This document shows, one piece after another, positions 8,173 through 16,700 of a stretch of DNA of 36,255 bases (positions within the stretch are counted from its first letter, which is position 1; each line of letters opens with the position of its first letter). The notes under the pieces are model-generated. The model saw only the letters and a program-made list of their open reading frames with translations. It did no database searches and was not told where the DNA came from. The stretch lies in assembly GCA_017512495.1 (NCBI GenBank), contig JAFWGF010000012.1, positions 1 to 36,255 of the forward strand. Reading direction: 5' to 3'. The translations under genes and the position numbers were made by a program. The stretch comes from Bacilli bacterium. Lineage in GTDB: Bacteria > Bacillota_I > Bacilli_A > RF39 > UBA660.

Positions 8173-8251
8173 AGGGAGCACTTTCCGTTATAAGTGCTTA
8201 CCTCATGTGGGTGCACTTAATCTAAGTTGATTGAGTGCTTTTTATTTTTTT
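8173..8251 (+). ncRNA. Candidate antisense RNA antitoxin, convergent with the small peptide gene
   Basis: A roughly 78-nt RNA bounded by a consensus promoter (8138-8166) and a strong intrinsic terminator (stem GCACTTAATC / GATTGAGTGC, 8213-8222 and 8229-8238, then TTTTTATTTTTTT). It has no ORF. It can form an internal hairpin GCACTT / AAGTGC (8179-8184 and 8192-8197). It points toward the 24-codon peptide gene on the other strand and would be fully complementary to the 3' untranslated part of that mRNA if the mRNA extends past 8174. This is the layout of txpA/ratA and bsrG/SR4 type I toxin-antitoxin pairs. Role inferred from layout. Confidence 0.6.
8213..8251 (+). terminator. Terminator of the candidate antitoxin RNA
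   Basis: 10-bp stem with one wobble pair (8213-8222 with 8229-8238), 6-nt loop, then T5-A-T7. A strong rho-independent terminator on the plus strand only; the minus side of the hairpin lacks a T run. Confidence 0.85.
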
Positions 8252-8256
8252 CATTA

Positions 8257-8331
8257 TCATTTTAACAATAAAATAATAAGAAGGTATATGATAATGATCT
8301 GGAAAAAGATTAAAAAATCTTTTTTCGTCAT
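8257..8331 (-). CDS. Small hydrophobic peptide, candidate type I toxin (24 aa)
   Basis: A 24-codon ORF starting MTKKDFL and ending LLLK-TGA; residues 6-23 are almost all Ile/Leu/Phe, a single membrane span with Lys at both ends. A strong ribosome site GGAGG stands 7 bases before the ATG. That site is paired in a CTCC-GAAA-GGAG hairpin (8340-8351), so translation is likely held back. Further upstream, the mRNA 5' end (8349-8372) can pair with a 3' segment (8174-8204). Size, hydrophobicity, hidden ribosome site and convergent RNA fit holin-like/TxpA-BsrG type membrane toxins. I do not recognise the exact family. No clear consensus promoter: TAATAT about 8377-8382 may be the -10. Confidence 0.6.
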   Translation of the reverse strand: MTKKDFLIFFQIIIIYLLIILLLK

Positions 8332-8388
8332 TTAACCACCTCCTTTCGGAGATAAGCACTCATTATGCTCCCAATATATTATTCGAAA

Positions 8389-8412
8389 AAAAAGCTCTAA
8401 TTTATAGAGCTT
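8389..8412 (-). terminator. Terminator of the VanY-TruB gene
   Basis: Stem AAAAGCTCTA / TAGAGCTTTT with a short AT loop, followed on the minus strand by a run of eight T (plus-strand A run 8386-8393). It insulates the fusion gene from the toxin-antitoxin locus. Confidence 0.75.
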
Positions 8413-8413
8413 T

Positions 8414-9811
8414 TTAATTAAAATTTTTCCATACTTTTAAATTGTTATGACTAACTTCATAGATTCCTAATAATTTATCATTATATGTAAATATTACTTT
8501 GTCTTTAATATTCCATTTATTAGATACTTTTACTCCGTTAGATATTACTTTTAATAAATCTTCTTTAATATCAACAATTGGATAATCTAGTACTTCTTCT
8601 ATCTTATAATATTTATAATTATTACTTTCTATTTCTTCTAATGTATTAGTCTTTTCAATAAAAATATTACCTTGTTTAGTTCTAACTAAAGATGTCATTG
8701 TACCAATAGTATCTAAAGATTTGCATATATCATTAATCAAACTTCTTATATAACAACCTTTAGTAACTAAAGATCTAAATGTAAATGTATTATCATTATT
8801 ACTTAATAATTCTATTTCTTTTATAGTTACTTCTTTCTTTGGTAATTCTACATCTATATTATTTCTAGCATATTCATATAACTTTTTACCTTTTACTTTT
8901 ACAGCAGAATATACTGGTACTTCTTGTAGATAAGTCTTTTTAAAACTATTTAGAACTTCTTCAAGATTTAAACTACTTGGAACTTCTTTTTCTTCTAAAA
9001 CTTCTCCAGTAATATCTAAAGTATCAGTTTTAATTCCTAATTTAACTTCAGCAATATATTCTTTATCTTCACTAGTTAATAATTCAACTATTTTAGTAGC
9101 TTTACCAACACATACTAACATAACACCGGTAGCTAAAGGATCTAATGTACCAGTATGTCCTACTCTTTTAATTCCAAACAAATTACTTATTTTATAAACT
9201 ACATCATAAGAAGTTACATCTTTTGGTTTATTAATATAAAGTACACAACCAAAATCTTTTAAATATTCTTCTAAAGTTAAATTATTTTCATAAATAATCT
9301 TAGCTGGTATTTCTCCAACATATCTAATATGCCATGGTTCATAATTATATCCTGTAATATTTTCTTTATTTTCTGGATATCTTAAAATAAAACCAAATTT
9401 ATATAGATATGGATGTATTTTCTTTAATACTGGTTCAGTTATATTAAATTTATCATCACTATAAATAAATTCTCCATCAATCATTACTTCTATATCAATA
9501 GCTAATCCTGTATGATGTTCTGAATATCCTACTTCTGCAACATATTTATCACAATAATCTTTACCATTTTTATTTAAATAATCATCATAAATAGCTTGTT
9601 GATATGAAAAATCTCGATAAGCTGTATCAATACCTATTTCTAAATCTAATTTTTCTTTTATAAATTCTTTTAATTTTAAATAATTATTATAAGTTTCTTC
9701 TTCTATTAAAGTATCTTCATTTAAAACATTCTTAGTAGTAATTAAATTAACTTTACTTAGATAATTATCTTTAATTTTATTTTCTTTATTAACTAATACT
9801 TTATATTTCAT
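8414..9811 (-). CDS. truB: Fusion of a VanY/VanXY-type D-Ala peptidase domain to tRNA pseudouridine-55 synthase TruB
   Basis: 465 aa in one uninterrupted frame. Residues ~1-185 are a peptidase M15B domain: S97-x-H99-x-x-G102-x-A104-x-D106 (SEHHTGLAID) and E158-P-W-H161 supply the zinc ligands and catalytic Glu typical of D-Ala-D-Ala carboxypeptidases. Residues ~188-465 are TruB, with the motif GHTGTLDPLATG (218-229) and catalytic D224, which makes pseudouridine 55 in the T loop of tRNA. There is no signal peptide or membrane span, so the peptidase half should be cytoplasmic, like VanX or VanXY. TruB alone is about 290 aa; this fusion is unusual. The gene has its own terminator and sits upstream of rimP rather than after rbfA. 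Confidence 0.9.
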   Translation of the reverse strand: MKYKVLVNKENKIKDNYLSKVNLITTKNVLNEDTLIEEETYNNYLKLKEFIKEKLDLEIGIDTAYRDFSYQQAIYDDYLNKNGKDYCDKYVAEVGYSEHHTGLAIDIEVMIDGEFIYSDDKFNITEPVLKKIHPYLYKFGFILRYPENKENITGYNYEPWHIRYVGEIPAKIIYENNLTLEEYLKDFGCVLYINKPKDVTSYDVVYKISNLFGIKRVGHTGTLDPLATGVMLVCVGKATKIVELLTSEDKEYIAEVKLGIKTDTLDITGEVLEEKEVPSSLNLEEVLNSFKKTYLQEVPVYSAVKVKGKKLYEYARNNIDVELPKKEVTIKEIELLSNNDNTFTFRSLVTKGCYIRSLINDICKSLDTIGTMTSLVRTKQGNIFIEKTNTLEEIESNNYKYYKIEEVLDYPIVDIKEDLLKVISNGVKVSNKWNIKDKVIFTYNDKLLGIYEVSHNNLKVWKNFN

Positions 9812-9829
9812 ACAACCACCAATTTAATT

Positions 9830-9860
9830 ATAACAAAAATAGAGTCATTTGACTCTATTT
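9830..9860 (-). terminator. Terminator of the polymer-forming-type membrane protein gene
   Basis: Stem AAATAGAGTC / GACTCTATTT (about 9837-9846 and 9851-9860) with a 4-nt loop overlaps the stop codon at 9855. It is followed on the minus strand by ATTTTTGTT. Confidence 0.75.
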
Positions 9861-10910
9861 ACTATTAATATTACTTTTAATTAATTCAAAATAAACACCT
9901 AATCCAAAACATAATGAAATGAATGTTACTAATCCACCAATTCCTGGAATCATTCTTAAGATGTAAATAGCTAATAATGAAATAGCAAATAATCCAAATT
10001 CATTTTTAATCTTGTCTTTTAAGAATACATTTCCTAAATAGTAAGCTGTTGGGATTACTGATAGATAAATCATTATTCCATATAATAGTAATGAAATAAT
10101 AGAAATTGGTACACCAACTACTGTAACCAATAATATGATAGCAGCAATTGGAACTACTACTAAGAATACAAATCCAACACCTACATTTTTAGCAAATGTG
10201 CTTACATCTTTTTTAATCTTAGCTATCTTTGTGAATACTTTTTTATTTAGAGCCATTAAAATTATTCCAATTATTAGCATTGAAATAAATGCATATAAAC
10301 GATCTAAAACTTTACTTTTAAATGTTTTTTCTGAAGTACTTGTATCTACTTTATATGTTGTTTTTTGAGCAACTTTAGCAGTTTCTGCAATACTAATTTT
10401 AGCGTTTTCAGGATAATTTAATGTACCTATAATTTCAGCCTCTTTACCAATAACTATATTTTCAGCTGATATTTCTACATCACCATTAATTATTGAGTTA
10501 ATAGTAACATTAGTTCCTCCCAAATAAGCATTTCTGCTAATATTCGAATCAATTCTAATTGTTTCTGCAGCTGCATATAAATCTCTGATATTAGATGATT
10601 GAACATTAATATTTGATCCAGCAACAAAAGCATCTTTTGCATTTACCTCATTTAAAGTTACACTATTTCCTGCAGTAAATAAGAAATCTTGTGAACTTGA
10701 TACTGAAACATTATTTCCTGCAATAAAGGCAGCTCCATCAATTTCAGAATTAACATTAACAGTATTACCTGCTGCAAAAGTTGTAGCTCCAATACTTTTA
10801 TCAAGTTTTAAATTATCATTTGCTACAAAATTATCTTTTGATTTTGCTCCTACTGGAACCATCACTAATGACAAGACTAAGATTAACAATAAAAATATTT
10901 TCTTTTTCAT
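9855..10910 (-). CDS. Bactofilin/polymer-forming-like membrane protein
   Basis: 351 aa from the ATG at 10908-10910, which has GGAGGAG just upstream; the longer frame to 10928 starts inside that site. A signal peptide (MKKKIFLLLILVLSLVMVPVGA) is followed by residues ~25-195 built of short repeats such as 'FAAGNTVNV', 'FIAGNNVSV', 'FTAGNSVTL', 'FVAGSNINV', the pattern of a right-handed beta-helix in polymer-forming cytoskeletal (bactofilin-like) proteins. About four membrane spans occupy residues ~205-340. The repeat part would lie outside the membrane after export. Function is unknown; a cell-envelope role is inferred. Confidence 0.65.
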   Translation of the reverse strand: MKKKIFLLLILVLSLVMVPVGAKSKDNFVANDNLKLDKSIGATTFAAGNTVNVNSEIDGAAFIAGNNVSVSSSQDFLFTAGNSVTLNEVNAKDAFVAGSNINVQSSNIRDLYAAAETIRIDSNISRNAYLGGTNVTINSIINGDVEISAENIVIGKEAEIIGTLNYPENAKISIAETAKVAQKTTYKVDTSTSEKTFKSKVLDRLYAFISMLIIGIILMALNKKVFTKIAKIKKDVSTFAKNVGVGFVFLVVVPIAAIILLVTVVGVPISIISLLLYGIMIYLSVIPTAYYLGNVFLKDKIKNEFGLFAISLLAIYILRMIPGIGGLVTFISLCFGLGVYFELIKSNINSK

Positions 10911-10940
10911 TTTACTCCTCCTTGCCAATATTCTATCATT

Positions 10941-10967
10941 AAAAAAAGAATATTTCTATTCTTTTTT
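10941..10967 (-). terminator. Bidirectional terminator
   Basis: Stem AAAAAAGAATA / TATTCTTTTTT (10942-10952 and 10957-10967) with loop TTTC. It lies at the 3' end of the gene ending at 10966. Confidence 0.75.
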
Positions 10968-11802
10968 AATCATGAATTATAACACTCTTTAACACATATC
11001 CATTATCAGTCTTTTCAACTTTAAATGTAGTGATTGGTATTCTTACTTCTACTGTCTTATATAAATCTTCAGTTAAATTAACTCCCGGTCCATCTTCAGA
11101 ATCTTCATCACCTTCTAAAACAGGGTTAATTCCTTTTACACTATCTTCATAGCTCTTATAGTATGAAGATAAAAAGCAAGTATCTCCACAAGTATTAGAA
11201 TATAATATTTTGAAATTTGCAGTTATTAAGTTACCATCTTTCTCACCAGAAACATAAAATAATGCTGCTCCAGGATTTGAAAAGCCTCCATGTCCCATAT
11301 GTTTCTCATTAGGAACATACTCTCCATCTTCATATAAGTATAATGGTTCTTCATCAGATGTTGGACATTCAATATCTTCATGTTTTATCTTAATACTATT
11401 TCCAAAATAACTTTCTACTTCTTTTTCTATTTCAGAAGCTTTAATTGAATCGTTAAAACCAATTCTGTTTAAAGACCAAAGCAATAACTTTTGGTTATCA
11501 ATTTTAGATAAATCTTCTAACGGATAATATAAAGCAAAATTATTACTTATTTCTTTTGCAAAATCTTTAATATCATCTATTTCTCCTTGACTTAATTCTT
11601 TATCAAGTTTTGTATCTGATTCTTCTTTCTTTTCTACTTCTTTTTCTTTTACAGGTAATTTAATTATTCCTTTGTCATAACAAATATAACCTGTTGCTCC
11701 TAATAGAGCTAAAACTAAAATTACAATAATTACTTTTAAACCTGTATTACTCTTATTTTCTACTACAATTTCTTCATTTTTTTCAATTTCTTTCTCTTCC
11801 AT
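10966..11802 (-). CDS. Single-pass membrane protein of unknown function
   Basis: 278 aa. A charged cytoplasmic N-terminus (Glu/Lys-rich, 1-22) precedes one membrane span (~23-47, GLKVIIVILVLALLGATGY). A Lys/Glu linker and an outer domain of about 200 residues follow, with three Cys in the folded part (ECPTSDE and CGDTCF). I recognise no domain. The start has GAGGTGAT at good spacing. It lies downstream of the double-HEPN gene with 52 bases between them and no clear terminator in the gap, so the two could be co-transcribed. Nothing in the sequence defines a function. Confidence 0.75.
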   Translation of the reverse strand: MEEKEIEKNEEIVVENKSNTGLKVIIVILVLALLGATGYICYDKGIIKLPVKEKEVEKKEESDTKLDKELSQGEIDDIKDFAKEISNNFALYYPLEDLSKIDNQKLLLWSLNRIGFNDSIKASEIEKEVESYFGNSIKIKHEDIECPTSDEEPLYLYEDGEYVPNEKHMGHGGFSNPGAALFYVSGEKDGNLITANFKILYSNTCGDTCFLSSYYKSYEDSVKGINPVLEGDEDSEDGPGVNLTEDLYKTVEVRIPITTFKVEKTDNGYVLKSVIIHD

Positions 11803-11854
11803 ACTATCACCTCTATTATTATTTTATCACCAAATTATAAATATTACTAATATA

Positions 11855-13696
11855 TTATTTTGAAGATGTTTTCTCTTCAGTTTCTTGATTAGATTCTTGT
11901 GTATATGTAAATAATGAAACAATTAAATCGCTATTAAGTCTTGATTCATTTATTTCCTCTTCATTGATATGATACTTAACATTAGTATCTTCTTCCCATT
12001 TACTTAAAGTTTCTTTAGCTACTCTCATTAGTTTTTCATCAGAATAAGCTTGTGCTGGCAATGCTATTTCTATTTGATCACTTCTATAATATACTGGATT
12101 TCTTTGCTTTATTCTTTTAGTTAATATTTCAATTATTTTAGTTAATTCTCCAACATTTATTTTTGCTTTGAATTTATCTGCTCCATCAGAATCAGAAAGT
12201 ATTAAATCAATACTATCAAAATCTTTTATATATAGAGCTTTTCTATAATCTATTTCATATGTAAAATGAGTAATACTATTTCTTAATCTTCTAAAGAATT
12301 CATTTGTATATGCATAGTGCGGCTTAAAATTATCAATTTCTTTTTGATTTATTTTAAGTAATTGAATAACATCTTTTAACTCTTTGTTTTTTTCTTTAAG
12401 AGTATCATTTAAGATAATTAATTTTTCTTTTTTTTCTGTTTCTGTTAATTCTTTATTAGAAGTAATACCTTCTATTTGTGCATTACAACTATTTATTTTT
12501 CTATTAAGTTTCTTTCTTTCTTTTTTTAGATATTTACGTTCTTCAACTAAATACTGTGGACTATCAATATGTTTAACATAGTCTGATTCAGAACCTTCTA
12601 AAAATTCTACATTTTGTACTTCAATATCCTGATAAACCACTTCATTTGTCTTATCTCTTGTCGAAGCCTCTTTAGCAAAATTTAATGAATAATATGCATA
12701 ATCAGAAAAAACAGAAATAAATGCAAAAGGAGAAATATAAGGGGTATTTAATGCAGCATCAAAAAAATTTTCTTCACTAGTCGTTTTATAAACAAAATCA
12801 TTTTTTATTGGCTTACTCAAATAAAATTCATTATGAACATCATAAAATTCATTATTAATTATTTTATTTAAAAACAAACTTAACAATTCTTCTCTAAGAT
12901 ACGGATGTATCTGTATCCAATTTTTTTCTCCATAATACCTAATATATTTACTTACCAATCTTTTAGTTTCAGAATCTATTTTTTCCTGATTTATAGCTAT
13001 TTCTTTAGAAGGAGACAAACAAAGATGTGTAGTACCAATAGGTACTGTGCCTAATACTGGAACAAAATATTCTACGAGTCCTCTTTCAAATTTTATTTTT
13101 GTAATTTTATTTAATGCTGTTTGCCATTCTCTTTGATTTGTCGTTTTTAACTCAGCAAATGGAAAATAATTAGCTAAATAACTATCCCTCTTGACATTTA
13201 ACATCTTTTGATCTCGCATTATATCAGACATATAGTGAACTATCTCTAGCGGTAATACTGCTTTTATTTTTTCATCTTCAAATATAACAGATATTTTTTC
13301 ATCAGTAATTGCTAATTTAAAAGTTGCATGAGCAAAAGCATTTCTAATACATACAATTATTTGATCTTCACTTAGGGGTTCTGTTTTCTTTATTATGTAC
13401 TCATCTAATTTTAGCTTTATATAAATATTTTTTAATATTGTTAAATACCTATTTTCATCAATAGAATTATCTTTTTTTAATATTTCCATATTTCTTAACA
13501 TTTTAGATATAGCTGAATTAAGAAATACTTTTAAAATTGTTATGTGATTTACTAATGTATATTCACTTATTACTTTACCTTTGTTAACATTTCTAATGTT
13601 AGCACAATGCCTCCAGTACTGTAATAAAAAACTGTAAAAATCCAACACTTTATCATAGTCTTTAAAATTATCGATAATTTTGATTGGTTTACTCAT
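11855..13696 (-). CDS. Double-HEPN putative ribonuclease
   Basis: 613 aa. Two HEPN-type active-site motifs R-N-x-x-x-H are visible: R118-NAFA-H123 and R472-NSIT-H477. Each is followed by a similar beta-rich stretch and a helix ('ISVIFED...LEIVHYMSDI' and 'LYIKDFDSIDLIL...VGELTKIIEIL'), so the protein looks like two related HEPN-beta halves. Between them, residues ~385-455 are strongly charged and likely coiled-coil. HEPN domains of this motif are mostly RNases in abortive-infection, toxin-antitoxin and Cas13 effectors. No CRISPR array or obvious partner antitoxin is adjacent. The start is the ATG at 13694-13696 behind AGGTGAT; an upstream extension to 13726 would begin upstream of the promoter -10. 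Function is inferred. Confidence 0.7.
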   Translation of the reverse strand: MSKPIKIIDNFKDYDKVLDFYSFLLQYWRHCANIRNVNKGKVISEYTLVNHITILKVFLNSAISKMLRNMEILKKDNSIDENRYLTILKNIYIKLKLDEYIIKKTEPLSEDQIIVCIRNAFAHATFKLAITDEKISVIFEDEKIKAVLPLEIVHYMSDIMRDQKMLNVKRDSYLANYFPFAELKTTNQREWQTALNKITKIKFERGLVEYFVPVLGTVPIGTTHLCLSPSKEIAINQEKIDSETKRLVSKYIRYYGEKNWIQIHPYLREELLSLFLNKIINNEFYDVHNEFYLSKPIKNDFVYKTTSEENFFDAALNTPYISPFAFISVFSDYAYYSLNFAKEASTRDKTNEVVYQDIEVQNVEFLEGSESDYVKHIDSPQYLVEERKYLKKERKKLNRKINSCNAQIEGITSNKELTETEKKEKLIILNDTLKEKNKELKDVIQLLKINQKEIDNFKPHYAYTNEFFRRLRNSITHFTYEIDYRKALYIKDFDSIDLILSDSDGADKFKAKINVGELTKIIEILTKRIKQRNPVYYRSDQIEIALPAQAYSDEKLMRVAKETLSKWEEDTNVKYHINEEEINESRLNSDLIVSLFTYTQESNQETEEKTSSK

Positions 13697-13717
13697 ACTA
13701 TCACCTACTATTATTTT

Positions 13718-13746
13718 ATCATACATAAAAATTAAAAAAGTGTAAA
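13718..13746 (-). promoter_or_regulatory. Promoter of the double-HEPN gene
   Basis: On the minus strand, -35 TTTACA (13741-13746), 17-base spacer, -10 TATGAT (13718-13723). The -35 box is part of the polC terminator stem, so the gene can be transcribed independently of polC. Confidence 0.6.
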
Positions 13747-13769
13747 AATAATTATCTTTACACTTTTTT
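13734..13769 (-). terminator. Terminator of polC
   Basis: Perfect 13-bp stem AAAAAAGTGTAAA / TTTACACTTTTTT (13734-13746 and 13757-13769) with a 10-nt loop, touching the polC stop codon. A/T-rich ends give U runs on both strands. Confidence 0.8.
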
Positions 13770-16700
13770 TAAAACAATGATAATTGATTTGAATCAGGTA
13801 ATCCTTCTAAGATACCCATTTCTTTCATTTTATCTATTAGCGTTCCAGAGACTTTAGCTCTTTTTTGAACATCTTCTATACTTAAGAATTTACCCTTTTC
13901 TCTTTCTTCAACAATCTTTTTAGCAACTGTATCACCTAGTCCTTCAATCGCACTAAATGGTGGATAAATTTCTTTATCATTTTTAGTTTTCCAAACAGTT
14001 GCTTCTGATTCATATAAATCAACATTTAAGAATTTAATACCTCTAGCTGTTGCTTCTAAAGCTACCTTCAAAGATTCAGCTTGTCCTGCTTCTTTATTAG
14101 TTGCTTCATAGCCTTTTTCTTCTATATCTTCTAATCTAGCTTTAATTGACTTATATCCTTTAATCATACTTTCTACATCGACATCAGTTGCCTTACATGA
14201 ATACCATGAAGAATAGAAATATACTGGCATATGTACTTTATACCAAGCTATTCTAAATGCACTAATTACATAAGCTGCTGCATGAGCTTTCGGGAACATA
14301 TATTTAATCTTCCTGCAAGACTCAATAAACCATTCTGGTATTTTAGCATCTTTCATAGTTTTAACATGTTCTTTCCAAGCCTCAGGATCTTTAGATGCTT
14401 TTCCCTTACGAACAAACTCCATAATTTTAAATGCTTTAATTGGAGCTACTCCATTATACATTAAGTAAACCATAATATCATCACGACAACCAATAGTATC
14501 TTTAAAAGGAACAATATTCTTTTGAATCAATTCTTGAGCATTTCCTAACCAAACATCAGTACCGTGAGATAATCCTGATATCTTAATCAACTCACCAAAA
14601 GTAGTTGGCTTAGTATCTTCAACTAATTTAATAGTAAATGGAGTTCCAAACTCTGGAATACCTAAAGTACCAGTATTACACATTATTTGTTCTTTAGTAA
14701 CTCCCAAAATATCTGTAGAAGTAAAAATACTCATAGTATCTTTATCATCTAAAGGTACATTTAAGACATCTGTTCCTGATTGATTTTGAATTAGTCTTAA
14801 TTGAGTTGGATCAGAATGACCTAAAATATCTAATTTTAATAAACATTGATCAATTGAATGGTAGTCAAAGTGAGTGGTTCTCCATTCAGCCGTAGCATCA
14901 TCTGCTGGGAACTGATATGGAGTAAAATCAGACACTTCCATGTAGTCTGGAATAACAACAATTCCTCCTGGATGTTGACCTGTAGTTCTCTTAACTCCAG
15001 TACAACCCATAGCTAATCTTTCTATTTCAGCACTACGCATATCATCAATGCCTTTTTCTTCTAAATAACCTTTAACAAATCCAAATGCTGTCTTATCAGC
15101 AACAGTACCAATAGTACCAGCACGATAAACATTATCTTCCCCAAATAATACTTTTGTATAAGCATGAGCAGATGCTTGATTTAAATCCGAGAAGTTCAAA
15201 TCAATATCCGGTACTTTATCGGCGTTAAATCCTAAGAAGGTAGCAAATGGCATGTCTTGTCCATCTTTAATCATTGGAATATGACAATTAGGACAGTCTT
15301 TATCAGGTAAATCAAAACCAGAAGAATATTCTGCTCCAAAAGATTTACCATTCTCATCTTCAAAGATACTTAACTTACACTCTTTACAACGATAATGTGC
15401 AGATAATGGATTAACTTCTGTAATACCCATCATAGTTGCGACAAAGGAAGATCCAACAGAACCACGAGACCCTACTAAATAACCTTCATCATTAGAGTGT
15501 TTAACTAGTCTTTGAGAAATCAAATAAATCGGATCAAATCCTCCACCAATAACTCCTCCTAGAGCTTTCTTAGTAGCTTTTTCTAATCCTTTTTCATCTA
15601 ATTCTTCTTCACTATTTTTCTTAACATATTCTCTTACTAATTTTTTTATATTTTCAGAACCTTTAAGTATTTCTTCATGTAATCTTTGATGAGTTTCAAT
15701 ATCTAAGTCTTCTCCAAAAATACCTTTAGATTCAAAATCTTCTTTGATAATTCTATAAACAACATCACCATATAATTCAGTAGCAATTCTCTCTTCAATT
15801 GCATATGGAAGAGGATCTCCATACCAATCTGCTGCTTTAGTATAAACAAGATCTGTTACTACAACTGGACAGTCTAAATATTCTTTTCCATCATCTGATT
15901 TAACTCTAGGAGAGAATGGAATACCACCAGTATCAATAATAACTTCTACTATTTCACACATATCAGCTATTTTATTAGTATTTTCCACAACAATTTCATA
16001 AGCTTTTTCTGCTCCTAAGAAATCAAAATCTTCTAACATTTCATCAGTAGTTCTAAAATGATTAGAAGGAATACTTGTAATATTACTTTTAGCTAGAGGA
16101 TGTCTACCTCCACCAGGAACTTTTTGATTAACTATTATTTCACGATAAATCTTATCATCACGTTTAATATGATGAACATCACCAGTAGCAACAATTATCT
16201 TTCCTGCTTCTTCAGTAACTCTAACTACTTTTTCTATATTGGCAGCTACTTCTACTTTAGTAGCAAAATCACTTGTTTGAATTAAATGATCATAACATTC
16301 TATTGGTTGTACTTCTACATAATCATAGAATCTAATAATATTAGATAAATCTTCATCACTCTTAGATTTTGCTTCATTAAAGACTTCTCCTTCATAGCAA
16401 CCACTACCTATTAATAATCCTTCTCTATGCTCTTCAACAACACTTCTAAGTATTCTAGGTGTTTTATATAAATAAGTAGTATTAGCTAAACTAACTAATT
16501 TAAATAAATTCTTTAAACCTGTTTTATTCTTTACTAATAAATTAATATGATGAGCACGACCATATTTATGAATTTCATCACGAGACACTAATTTATCTAA
16601 ATCACTCATTATATCTATATTACGATTAGATAATTTCTTTAACATTTTATGAAATACTAAAGCAGTTCCTTCAGCATCATAATCTCCTCTATGATGTGCT

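Larger units (their letters stand above)
8174..8372. repeat. Inverted repeat flanking the candidate toxin gene
   Basis: Two matching arms enclose the small ORF: GGGAGCA (8174-8180) with TGCTCCC (8366-8372), and AAGTGCTTACCTC (8192-8204) with GAGATAAGCACTC (8349-8361), the latter 13 pairs in RNA counting two wobbles. In the minus-strand mRNA this permits 5'-to-3' long-range pairing. It also makes the 5' ends of the two opposing RNAs related in sequence. Confidence 0.7.

Noticed and set aside
8130-8376. The 8130-8376 region as a riboswitch, tmRNA, SRP RNA or 6S RNA
   Set aside because: None of the conserved cores of these RNAs is visible, and the small ORF with ribosome site plus an opposing promoter-terminator unit fits a toxin-antitoxin locus better.
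11803-13768. The double-HEPN protein as a compact Cas13 effector
   Set aside because: No direct-repeat array or Cas gene is found on either side or elsewhere in the window, and the protein shows no other Cas13 feature by eye; only the HEPN motifs are shared.
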